Below are positions 32,774-43,330 of a stretch of DNA of 64,000 nucleotides, piece by piece. The DNA is taken from positions 75,120,643-75,184,642 of the forward strand of contig CM049307.1 in the NCBI GenBank assembly GCA_026874595.1, given 5' to 3'. The notes beneath the pieces were generated by a model. That model did not search any database. It saw nothing but the letters and a program-made list of their open reading frames with translations, and was not told where the DNA came from. The position numbers and the translations under genes were made by a program. The DNA comes from Sipunculus nudus. Its lineage: Eukaryota; Annelida; Sipuncula; Golfingiida; Sipunculidae. Within the stretch, counting starts at the first letter, position 1; every line of letters starts with the position of its first letter.

Positions 32774-35700
32774 TCCGCCAAAACAGAGTTTTGCGGATAC
32801 TATGTTTTCAGCTGCACGTCACCGGCGCCGCCGCATCGTAGGTGTCCGGAGAACTCCTCCATAACCGCTGGGCGGAATTTTAGGAAACCCGGGATTTTGT
32901 TAGGGTCACATGTGAACTGCTGCGCCCTGTTTTTAGCTCAGCTGACTATAAGTCATCTGAGCTATAGTCGTGGTCCATTGTCCGTCGTCCGTCCGTCTGT
33001 CCGTCCGTCCGTCCGTCCGTCCGTAGATGTGGCACGTTTTGAAACCGTAAGACCTAGGAATCCAAAATTTGGTATAATGTTAGATGTCCCCAAGATCTCC
33101 TACCAAGCCGAAAACTGGGTGTTTGCAACTTCGTTTCTTTGAGAAATTAAGGAAAAACCTCAATTTTATTAAAAACCTATTTTCACACTTCAGGACTGCC
33201 TAATATCAAAACCACTCATCTGTTTTACCTCATATTTACCATAAATATTCCTCTATATAGTTCCTATGTACATGCCAGGAATTATGTCTGTATTATTTAA
33301 TTTGAAAAAGTTATGGGCCCAAACATAATGCATTTTGTAAAAAATCAGAAAAGATATTTGATCACTTAACACAAAAAATGTTAATGCTATGGACCTTTTT
33401 TCCAGTAATATAACTTTAATTAATCAAAATTAAATTGTATACCCAAAATTAGATGAAAATCTTTTAAATTTTTTAAAATATTAATAAAAATAAAAAATTG
33501 GTACCTTAAATTTTGCCAACTTTGACCATGGCACGTTTTTTTCCTGTAAGTACTGTGGATTTAATTTTCACAGCATGTTTTTGTTAGCATTTCAACTGTT
33601 AACACCAAAAATTTGAAACCAGTTGATCAAAAACTGTAGATTTTAATCAAGTTTTCAAGCACCATGTAACATATTGTTTACATCAAGCTAGTGTTATGCA
33701 GTTTGCAAGAGCTCAGCTCCCCAGCTTCAGCTCTAAGTTCCTTAAATTCGGCATACAATTAGATGTCTCCAAAATGCCCTACCATGCCAAGAATTTGGTC
33801 ACTAGGACATTCGAGATATTAATGAAAAACTTCATTTTTCCATTAAAAACCCATTGTTACACTTCAAGACTGCCTAATATCAAAACCACTGATCTGACTT
33901 TAATCATAAATAATATACATATTTTTCATTCTCTATGCACATGCCAGAATGATGTCAGTATTGTGTGATTGTTTTAAGTTATGGGCCCAAACATAATTCA
34001 CTTTGTTAAAAATCAAGAAATATATTTACTCCCTTAACAAGACCATTGCTGAAGCTAGAGATTTTTTTGTCAGGGATGTAACATTATTTAATCAAGATTC
34101 AATTGAATACCCAAAATTAGTTCTGAATTTTTCAAATTTTATTTAGTATAAATATAAAATTAGTACCTTAAATTTTGCCCAACTGTGACCATGGCACGTT
34201 TGTTTCCCGTGAGCACTGTTGATATAATTTTCATATCATGCACACATAAGCATTTCAGCTTTTTAGTTTAGAAAGCTGAAAGAAATTGGCCAAAAATTGT
34301 AGCTTTTATTAATGTTTTTTATGAGACCCTGTCAGACTTTGGCTCTCTCCAGCCCCTCTTGAGTCACCTGTATGTTGACCTTATTGACCTTTCATCAAAT
34401 TATGCACGCTTGAGGCGAGGCATACATGGAATCCAGGCAGCTTATGGCAAGCCACAGTTGATCCAGGTGTCCAACCCAACTCATCTAGTAGTTTTAACCA
34501 AGAACATAACAAAAAACAATAAATTAATAATTTTTTATTGGTTTTTAATAACAAATTAAAGAAAAATTAATTTGTTAGTTTATAATAACAGGAAATTAAC
34601 CTGCAGTTACTGATGATATAAGAATCTTGTATCGATGGGTAGAATGTCACATATTCCAAATAACACCATGCAGTCACCTATGGCATTTTTCAGTTCAATT
34701 TTAATGATAAAGAAGTAAATCATATTATTCATTACTAATCATTAGGGATCATATGAAGGAAATTAGACAAAGATGCAGTTGATAATATTAATCTAGATTC
34801 CTGCTGTGTCTAGTGTGTACATTGATGTGAAATTAGTCCAAAATGAATTTTTTACAGTTATTATTTAATATAAATAAAAGCCATAAAACCAGGTACTTAT
34901 GATCATTATTTAAATGTGTGAATTTTGTATATTCTGGATTCTCAACATCATTGTTTGGTGAAAACTGAATAAATTCCAGACATGGTGCAAATACTTTGTA
35001 ATTGTATTTAAATACGAATATGATTTTGTACTCCATTATAAAATTTCTTGCATAAAGAATGGGAATTCAGGTAAAAATGAAAATATATGAATACTCGTGC
35101 AAATACTTTAAAATGTATTCATGAATGCATTCATGAATATATTCTTTAATATTATTTTATAATCATATCAGTTATATTTCATTTTAAAAAATCATATGAT
35201 TCTCTTATTATTTTTAATAAAAATTATATTTGGGACAATATTTGTATTTTTTTTAATAAATAGTTAAACTCTTATATTATATGTTCTGCTTATAAGTTAT
35301 ATGGCCAAGTCAAAATCTGTGTGACAATAGTACTCCATTTGTTAATAAAATAAATGAAATCAATCCTCTTCCCTGTCTTCAAAGGTACTATCAAAATCAT
35401 ACATAAGCTAAACAACAACAACTCATATTACAGCTTATATTTATTACCACACAAACCAGCATGTGCCTCATTTCTAAATAATATTTTTTATCATATATAA
35501 CAGCTGAGCGTCGTGACCCATAGGTCCCTTGTTTTTTTACCTCTGACCTTTCCCCTGCGCTCTGCGTCCGTTTGTGCGTCTGTTTCCACACCTAAACCCA
35601 CATATCCCGGGAACCGTTTGACCGATCAGGAAAATTTTTTTGCACAAATGTAGCCCTTGGAGAGCTTTATAACATACACAAAAAATGGTGGCGCCACCTG

Positions 35701-36544
35701 CAACCATGTTTGCACAGTGTCCATCTGTTCATCTGCCCTGGGTTAAAATCACTCATATCTCTGCAGTGATTTGACTAATTCACCTGAAATTCGGCATGCG
35801 TATACATCCTGGATAGCTTTTCTGATTTTATGATAGGTGGCGCCACCTACATTCACGTTTACGCTGCAGACATCCAAGCTCATATCTCAGGAACCGTTTG
35901 ACCGATGGGCCAAAATTTTGCATGCTATCTCACATAGCTCTTGATCATACACAAAAAATGGTGGCGCCACCTGCAACCATTTTTGCACAGCGTCCATCTG
36001 TTTGTCTGCCACAGGCTAAAATCACTCATATACATGTAGTGGTTTGACTTATCTGCCTAAAATTTTGCAGGTTAATACTTCCCCGACAGCTCTCTTGATT
36101 TTATGACAGGTGGTGCCACCTGCATTCCAGTTTATGCAGCAGACATCCAAGCTCATCTTGGGAACCGTTTGACCGATTGGGCCAAAGTTTTGCATGTGTA
36201 TAGTTCTCACATAGCTCTTTATTATACGCAAAACTGGTGGGGCCACCTACAACCATTTTTGCACAGCGTCCATCTGTTTGTCTGCCACGGGCTAAAATCA
36301 CTCATATACATGTAGTGGTTTGACTTATCTGCCTTAAATTTTGCATATGTATACAACTTGGACAGCTTTCTGGATTTGGTGGTAGGTGGCGCAACCTACA
36401 TACACAATTTGGCTGCAGACATCCATGCTAATATGCAACACTTCACTTTATTTCCCCTTGCCACCCAATCCATGCCTCACTTCACCCGTTCCACTCTGAT
36501 TTAGGCGGATACACGTAGTCGCTTGTCGACTACCCGTATTCTAG
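32774..36544 (+). mobile_element. Family C Helitron-like element (nested copy), split by B2
   Basis: The 5' hairpin GTATCCGCCAAAAC-AGA-GTTTTGCGGATAC, TATGTTTTCAGCTGCACG and a GGCGCCGCCGC stretch precede GAACTGCTGCGCCCTG, where B2 begins (32929). After B2 the sequence resumes with CCTCTGACCTTTCCCCTGCG, which follows directly in the uninterrupted copy at 56066. The core contains GGTGGCGCCACC palindromes. The 3' end has AGGCGGATAC (inverse of the 5' hairpin), hairpin GTAGTCG-CTTGT-CGACTAC, then CCGTATT and CTAG/TTT. Confidence 0.88.
32929..35531 (+). mobile_element. Family B element B2, innermost of the nest, uninterrupted (about 2.6 kb)
   Basis: It starts TTTTTAGCTCAGCTGACT with the same hairpin as B1, then GTCCGTCC repeats. 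It has two core copies about 679 bp apart (TTAGATGTC at 33080 and 33759), an AT-rich right third (about 34500-35490), and the end CAGCTGAGC, GACCCATAGGTC, CCTTG/TT. No protein frame is present, so it is non-autonomous. Its insertion site in C is a T-rich stretch (GATTTTGTTTTGA in the empty site near 56221). Confidence 0.85.
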
Positions 36545-36857
36545 TTTGCTTTGTTTTCCATCTCTCTGCCTGTTTTTAAATATTTAAAAATAATTTCATT
36601 TAAATTTTATCCTTTACGTATATACAGAGGTGCTGTAACTCCCACCAGTTCCTGTAAGCACCAATGAATTTAATTCCATATTCTGTATTTATATCCAAAG
36701 GTGTTGTAACTCTCCCCTCCCCCTAGTCATTGAGCCCTAGTTCCTGAGCACTGAGGATTGCATTTATATTGCAACTGCAAAAAATCTATGGTGATGCAGT
36801 TATAACTGTTACAATCAGCTGAGCCCCTTGACCCATGGGTCCCTTGTTTTAAATCGG

Positions 36858-37900
36858 GGTCATGACCTTTCCTATGAGAGTGGCCTTGACCTTGAATATT
36901 GCCATATATGGTGAAAATCACACAAAACCATTAATATCTCAATAAGGGATGCATGGATTGATCCAAAAATCAACTTGACCGAAGATCTTGGATAGTAATG
37001 TCATGTACCGGAAACAGGTGGGGCCACCTGTTATTCTTTTACTTGTTTTTGTCCCGTTTAATACCCCCATCATTGCCACTTAACAGTACTATAAGGCATT
37101 ATAAGTCAAAAACTACCAGACAGATTTCTTTCATATTATGCATATACATAGACATGGGTTAGGGGATGATGTATATATACATTGGGGTCATGACCTTTCC
37201 TATTAGAGTGGCCTTGACCTTGAATATTGCCATACACGGTGAAAATACACAAAATCATTAATATCTCAACAAGGGATGCATGAATTGGTCCAAAAATCAA
37301 CTTGATCAAAGATCTTGGATATTATTGTCATGTACCGGAAACAGGTGGCGCCACCTGTTATTCTTTTACTTGTTTTCGTGCCGTTTAATAGCCCATCATT
37401 GTCACCTAACAGTACTGTGAGCAAATTATAAGTCAAAAACTAATGGACAGATTTCTTTCTTATTATGCATATACATAGATATATATATATGGGTCATTGG
37501 ATGATGTTTATTTGGATTTGGGTCATGACCTTTCCTATGAGAGTGGCCTCGACCTTGAATATTGCCATATATGGTGAAAATCACACATAATCATTAATAT
37601 CTCAATAAGGGATGCATTGATTGGTCCATAAATCAACTTGACCAAAGATCTTGGATAGTGTTGTCATGTACCGGAAACTGGTAGCGCCATCTGTTATTCT
37701 TTTACTTGTTTTCGTGCCGTTTAATACCCCATATTTGCCACTTAACAGTACTGTGAGCATTATAAGTCAAAAGCTAATGGACAGATTTCTTTTATATTAT
37801 GCAAATACATAGACATGGGTTAGGGGATGATGTATATTGAAATTGGGGTCATGACCTTTTCTATGAGAGTGACCTTTTCTATGAGTGTGGTCTGATATTA
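36858..37900. repeat. About 330-bp tandem core of family A (three units plus part)
   Basis: Each unit runs GGGGTCATGACCTTTCCTAT, GAGAGTGGCCTTGACCTTGA, CACACA, GGGATGCATNGATTGGTCC, CTTGGATAGTNTTGTCATG, GGTGGCGCCACCTGTTATTC, CTTGTTTTCGTGCCGTTTAA and ACATGGGTTAGGGGATGAT. Repeat starts are about 326-335 bp apart. One more unit lies left of the B1 insertion (31471-31780). Confidence 0.9.
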
Positions 37901-37999
37901 ATTGTTGCTGAAGATGGGGAGGCCTATTCTTAAAGGGGGGGGGGATTAATTGTCTGGGGTTACTATGGCACCTGCAGTGCCAAGAAATATCTAGTTATA

Positions 38000-38116
38000 C
38001 ACTGTTCTCATGCCATCTGAACAAGAATAAATGTGCACCAGAAATGGGACAGGTTTATTTGGCTTTATTTGACCAGTCAAATTCTGAAAAGATGAAACAT
38101 GTACAGTGCTAGCTTT
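38000..38116. other. Short unique DNA right of the nest
   Basis: Nothing recognised. Confidence 0.4.
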
Positions 38117-38290
38117 TGTCATTTGCAAAACTCTGGTTTGTCTGATTTGCTACCAGATGTCATTGTTGGAAATGCCAAGTTGACAATCAGCAGCCATTTT
38201 AGCAGGCCCCCACATGTTATCAGCATGTGGATATGAACAAAATGAAAAACTGTTAGATAATGGAATGGGCCTCTTTATGGCTTCATATTA
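38117..38290 (+). repeat. Dispersed duplicate, copy 1 (about 170 bp; partner at 43155)
   Basis: TTTGCAAAACTCTGGTTTGT, GATTTGCTACCAGATG, TTGTTG, GCAGGCCCCCACATGTTAT and ATGAACAAAATG are matched in order by the 43155-43330 segment. It is not bounded by obvious element ends. Either an old mobile element or a duplicated regulatory element. Confidence 0.7.
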
Positions 38291-38699
38291 GAATATCAGT
38301 CACAGCTATCTAACTTAATATCATTATCATGTGGCAGACATGCATCGCCATCTACAAGCAATGGATGTAACCTAAAAAATAAAACATGAAATGTGGGGTA
38401 AAAGGAGCAGAAGCTTTAAAACAGCTAGGGCATATATTAAAAGTACATGTAATTTTGTCATACCTTATTTGAAAGAATTAAAAAGAATATATGGTTCTAT
38501 TGTTAATTGCTGCATTCTATTTATATTTTTTTTACTTTGAAAAGCATGCAATATGGCAGATGAGAGCAACATAACTAAAAGCTTTCACTGCTCTTAATAA
38601 AATTCCACTTCTTCTATAAATTGACACTGACAAAAAGCAGTATGGACTTTGTTTGGATACAAACTTTCATGGCTGTCGCCCAAGGGTACCATGTAAAAA
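38291..38699. other. AT-rich non-coding DNA, nothing recognised
   Basis: No supported feature. Confidence 0.45.
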
Positions 38700-39560
38700 G
38701 TGTCACTAAACTGGCAACATGCAGAGCTGAACAAGCAAGATGAATGATTTGATGTGTGTGGAGTGAGGCTTTATGCCACTTTTCCTCGTGTCAGGGAGCC
38801 CCTGAGTACTGCAATGTCCCATGCCTGCTGTTAAAATATGTTACATAAAAGCTGGTAAGATTTAGATCAAGTCTGCGGAGACCTGAGGAAACATCAAGAT
38901 TCGGTGATAAAACACGGCAGTGGCAATACTTGAATGCGACATTGGCGCCCACCACTAAGGAATCAATCAGGGCTTACAGAAATAATGGAAGCAAACGACA
39001 GCATCACCTGCTAGTATTATGGGATGGGTTCCTGTTTGTAAGGGTACCTGCCTCACCTTAAGTGGTCCTCGTTCCGGACAACACTTATTTTTCCCATGGT
39101 CCTCTGCTCCACTGATATACTATGCTTTTTCCTCCTCAAATTTTTCCAGCCATTGCGGAAACGTTTCCACGTTGAAAGCGTCATACTACTTGAGTCGTAA
39201 ATCAAGTTTGCCTGCAGTAATTCCTATAAATCTGTCTCATGCTGATGGATCAGGGCAGATGGTCTCTCGTACAGCATTGTTTGTGCCTCCCCCTCATTGA
39301 TGTAAATAACCACCAAGTGGTCATAGTAACCAGGTTAATTCCCTACTCATCTTTACATGTTTCCATTGAGGGCAATTTACGATGACAGACTTTTTGCCAA
39401 ACAGGTTTGAGGATTCATAATTTTGTTTTCTGCAGGTTAAAACTTGGAAATTGATATCCGTTCGAGCAGATGGTAGCCCTTTGAAGTTCCTCCACTTTTC
39501 CACTTCATAAGAATCAGCTGGCAGTCTGGTATAAAACAATCGCTCAGGAACCTTGAGCTG
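38700..39560. promoter_or_regulatory. Candidate non-coding conserved/regulatory island
   Basis: About 860 bp of complex sequence without repeats. The 93-codon plus-strand frame at 39019-39300 has Ser/Pro-rich content but no motif and no splice context I can support. The texture resembles a conserved enhancer cluster. Confidence 0.25.
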
Positions 39561-40440
39561 GGCTCACTACATTGTATTTAAGATGACATTTCTAATCATT
39601 TTTTCTTCATATCTTTCTTCTTCATATCTAGTGTAAATACGTACACATCTGAGTAATGCCAGGAGTCCTTTCTAATCAAGTCAGATTGTATGTTAAAGGG
39701 AAGGATTTGGTTTGCAAAATTACTTCTAATAAAAAGAAAATAAACCACGTCTGATTAAAGGGAAATAAACTACTTCTGACAAAAAGAAAATAAAAAACTA
39801 AAGGTTTTGTCAAGTTAAACATGTTTTTACAGCAGGAACTAAACATTGTTCTGTCAAGCTTGTGTTAATAGTTATACCTGTGGGAGGATCTGTTATGTTT
39901 TTGTCTTTGTTAGTTGGTTACTTGGTTTTTGAACCAGAAAAAATCACTAATCTGTTCTAAACTTTGTTGATAAATGCCTTTGCCATCAAACAATGTCCAC
40001 AGATAAGTTCTCACCTGGAAGCTGTCCTCAGAGTACTTTTGTGTCAGACACTTTCACCATACTCTATACTTGACAGGTTCATACCTCCAAGTTTCTTGAA
40101 ACCGCTAATAGGGGCTGCCATTTCACATAGACACTAAAACCGAGATGTCACAGGTTGCATGTCATAACATGAAAACATAATGGTGATCCAGATTACTTCC
40201 ATGTGTAATCAGGTGAGTGAAGTTTTCTTAATAGACAAACCAGTCATGCATCTGTATGTGGCACAAGTCTATTTAAAATTTTGATTAACAAGGGCCCCTA
40301 GATCTTTAAGATAACTAATACATTCTTTGTATGTTATACTGCTTTTATTAACATAAATCCCACATACATATGGCATAGATATGCTGTAAAATTAACATTA
40401 TGAGAGAGGAAAACAGTTTTTATACAGGTTTAGCTTTTCC
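39561..40440. other. Mostly AT-rich non-coding DNA
   Basis: A strong donor-like site (AATCAG/GTGAGTG, 40211) has no partner acceptor with an open exon upstream, so no exon is called. Confidence 0.45.
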
Positions 40441-40444
40441 TGGA

Positions 40445-40620
40445 ATAGAGTAAGTGAAGGTTCTCCTTTTAGTGAACCTGTGAGATTTCGTGATGGTGCG
40501 GCAGCGTGCGTCAGTGCGCGTTTGTCAGTGCGTCATGCGTCGTCTGTACGTTAACCCATACTATCTTGAAAATGGCAGGAGCTAGCATGACCAAACTTTA
40601 TGCAAAAATTCAGTCATCTA
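40445..40620 (+). mobile_element. Family E: 5' part of another hairpin-plus-microsatellite repeat
   Basis: An AGGTTC ... GAACCT inverted repeat is followed by CTGTGAGATTTCGTGATGG, a CGTCAGTGCG/TGCGTC repeat stretch, then ACCCATACTATCTTGAAAAT and CAAACTTTATGCA. The order (hairpin, short microsatellite, then core-like sequence) matches families A-D. No 3' end was found, so the right limit is unknown. Confidence 0.45.
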
Positions 40621-41269
40621 AAAAACTTTGCTTTATCTTCGTATATGAGTTATAAACCTGCAAAACTTTTTCAACTGACGCCACTGAAACCAATTTGTTT
40701 AATATTTTACAAGAATAATCCCCACAATAATTCTTATAATAATTGTCTTTAATGGTTCCACATGAATGATTTTTGGCTGAACTATGGAGATTGAATTGAG
40801 TCATTTTACCATATATGTTAGCTGTGTGCTGCTGTTACATCTAGCCTGGCACCAGTTTTATCAGCATCCATTACATCATGCCACTAGACATTTAGATTTC
40901 AGGTTATCTGTAGTTAATATTGAGAAGAATGTTTTTTAAAAGCTTTTAAAAAAATCAGATTTATGATTAAAATTATTAATCATACCAGGCAATGTTACAA
41001 TCATGGATATTCAGCTCTCTGTGGCTATATTAAGACAGCTGTACATGGATTATAAATGATTGGTATCCATACTCGACTTAAATCAAGAATTTGTCATCAA
41101 TGAGAAGTATCTGTATTATAATTTTGCATTCGGTATGCATCTGTAAAAAATTTTCATATATTCCTGATTTCTTTTTTATAAAAAGTCAGCTGAAAAGCAT
41201 TTTGTATTGGGAAAATTTATTTCAAAGTTATTTCAAGTAGGGACCACTTTTGTGTTCTGATGGCCACAC
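40621..41269. other. AT-rich DNA, possibly the rest of family E
   Basis: No terminal hairpin or CTAG end can be tied to the family E start with confidence. Confidence 0.3.
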
Positions 41270-41274
41270 TTGGT

Positions 41275-41710
41275 TTACCATTGGCAGATTGCCAGCACCT
41301 TGATGTTGGCCATTAGCCAAGATGATGTCAGCTCTATAAATAGTTTTGGCACAATGCCAGGATTGGAAGAAGTGCAGCCAGGTATAGGTCAAGAGTTCAC
41401 TCAGTGCAGTAGCTGCATTCTATTTATAGCTTTGGCAGACTGCCAACTGTGTCAGATTATACAAAAGGTCAAGAGTGCAGCTAGGTACAGGTCAAAAGTT
41501 CACTCAGTCTAGCAAGGTATAGGTCAAGAGTTCACTCAGTGCAGTAGCTGCATTCTATTTATAGCTTTGGCAGACTGCCAACTGTGTAAGATTATAAAAA
41601 AGGTCAAGAGTGCAGCTAGGTACAGGTCAAAAGTTTGCTCAGTCTAGCCAGGTGCAGGTCAAGAGTTCACTCAGTGCAGTAGCTTTAGCCAGCAATTTGC
41701 CACAGTTCAC
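41275..41710. repeat. 135-bp tandem repeat, about three copies
   Basis: AAGAGTTCACTCAGTGCAGT begins units at 41391 and 41526, with partial or diverged units on both sides. Units share TCTATTTATAGCTTTGGCAG, ACTGCCAACTGTGT and GGTCAAGAGTGCAGCTAGGT. Confidence 0.85.
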
Positions 41711-41814
41711 TCGAGGCAACTGCCTTACTCTGCTAAGCCTGGTCAGCCCAGTGCATCAAACTCAAGGGAAATTTGATGTATTGGCCAAAAATATTTACCT
41801 GTCTATGCGTCTCT

Positions 41815-42130
41815 GATGGCTTTCTTGTTCACAAGACAGGTGTCGCCACCTACGTGGACTTTGCACAGTGTATGCGCCTGCTTATTTCTTCAGAGGAATT
41901 TGATACATCAGCCTAAAATTGGGCATAATTATACATTTAGGGTAGCTTTATCATGTACAAGACTGGTGGTGCCACCTACAATAATTTTTGCATAGTGTAT
42001 GTCCCTGCTTATTTTGCAGGAGGGGCTTGACATATCAGTCTGACATTTGGCATATGTATATATCTCTTTTATGTATACAAGACTTGTGTTGCCAGCTACA
42101 ATCATTTTTCTGTTGTGTGCACCCATGCAA
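41815..42130. repeat. Old relative of the family C core (three units of about 125 bp)
   Basis: Three units each carry a form of GGTGGYGCCACCTAC (AGGTGTCGCCACCTACG, TGGTGGTGCCACCTACA, TTGTGTTGCCAGCTACA) followed by TTTTTGCAYAGTGTATG, GCTTATTT and a TTTGAYATATCAGYCT/CATATG-like half. This is the arrangement of the C core at 56066-58047, but much diverged. No 5' or 3' ends remain. Confidence 0.65.
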
Positions 42131-43154
42131 GAATTTCGTCAGTGATGTTTGTGTAATTGTTTCTTATTCAAAGTGTTTAGTACTTGCATTGTTCATATAC
42201 ATGTTACAGATGTTCTTGAAAACAATGGCCCAGCATTGAAGCATTATACCCAGTGTAATCCCATTGCACAGGTTCACATTAGGCCTGCAGGCCTTGTTTT
42301 ATCAACTTTTATTTCCCAGGTTTGTACCAGATGTCGTAATTGTCTGAAAGCATGCTGAGGTTAAAAGAGTCAAGTGTCCTGAAGAAATCTACATTTTATG
42401 CTTAATATTCTCCAAACTGCTTATCTGAATATAAATTAGACTTTGCCTCCACTGTCTGCTGCCCTTTGACCACTTTATTTGATGGCTGATTGCATCCTGA
42501 TGGGCTAAGCCTGCATATATACTTAGTTTACATGTCACTCAGCCACATCACTCATGTTTTGATTTTGATGGTTCTGTTAAAATCAAGTTCTGGGGACAGG
42601 ACAGTTTCCCTGATGTTTAAGGTTGAGCTGATGTTCATGTATATCAGTAATCCCCGACAGTGCCTTTGAGGCAAAATGGTGAAATTTTCATAGAACCTCA
42701 TAGATTTACTCTGATGTCAAAACCACAGGTTATGACTTTCGGATTATTCCTGGCCTGAGCATAAAATACCTGAAATCTGACTAACCAAAAACAGTTGAGC
42801 CTCTAAAAATTACCAGCTCTCTTATAAGATTAATCTGATTATCATAAGATAGAGGTCAGGGACCATGCAAGCCTGGGTCGGGCTTTAAGGGAGGTTTTGG
42901 GCATTTGCATCTTTATCAGAGCTCCTTAAAGTTGCCCATTCACTTACCTTTTGATTTCAGATTTATTGATATCTGGCTTCCTCCCTGTATATATTTTTTA
43001 TCTAAGGGTAATTTTGGATGTGAAAAGATCTTATAAGGCCTGCGTGAAGGATATATGAATTTGTTTAGCAACAACATGTTTGTAAACACAGCAATGTTGA
43101 CAAACGGGAAAAACATGTAACCTAAGATGGTAGGTATGTAAATGCAGAAGTAGT
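42131..43154. other. Non-coding DNA, nothing recognised
   Basis: No supported feature. Confidence 0.45.
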
Positions 43155-43330
43155 TATGTCATTTGTCGCAAAATTCACTTGCAAAGCTCTGGCTAATCTG
43201 ACTTGCTGCCAGATGCCCTTGTTGCATTTGTTTTTGATTATTTCGGCAGGCCCCCACATATTGTGAACATGTTGATATAAACAAAACAAGCAGCCTGTTT
43301 GCGGTGATATCCAAGTTTTGTGGCCTATTT
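43155..43330 (+). repeat. Dispersed duplicate, copy 2 (partner at 38117)
   Basis: CTTGCAAAGCTCTGGCTAAT, GACTTGCTGCCAGATG, TTGTTG, GCAGGCCCCCACATATTGT and ATAAACAAAAC follow the same order as copy 1, in the same orientation, 5.0 kb away. Confidence 0.7.

Larger units (their letters stand above)
31780..36846 (+). mobile_element. Family B element B1, inserted in A and itself split
   Basis: It begins TTTTTAGCTCAGCTGACT, whose hairpin arm pairs with AGTCATCTGAGCTA three bases later (13 of 14). A GTCCGTCC microsatellite and the B core (ATGTGGCACGTTTTGAAA...) follow. It stops at about 32773 where C begins, resumes at 36545, and ends CAGCTGAGC then GACCCATGGGTC then CCTTG/TT. The left part is near-identical to the start of B2, apart from microsatellite length. 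About 1.3 kb belongs to B1 itself. Confidence 0.8.
31299..37994 (+). mobile_element. Family A Helitron-like element, host of a four-deep nest
   Basis: The 5' hairpin GTATCCCCAGAC-AAA-GTCGGGGGATAC is followed by TATGTTTTCA and a GCCGCC-rich stretch. The core is a tandem repeat of about 330 bp (GGTCATGACC at about 31471, 36858, 37186, 37521, 37847). Near the 3' end TTGTCTGGGGTTAC inversely matches the 5' hairpin. Then comes hairpin GGCAC-CTGCA-GTGCC, a nine-base spacer and CTAG/TT at 37991. The core is broken after GGGATGATAT (31780) and resumes with GGGGTCATGACC after 36847, exactly where uninterrupted units continue. The 5' base is uncertain by a few bp. Confidence 0.8.

Noticed and set aside
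38700-39560. Protein-coding exon in the Ser/Pro-rich frame 39019-39300
   Set aside because: No recognisable domain, no credible splice-site pair, and open frames on the opposite strand nearby.
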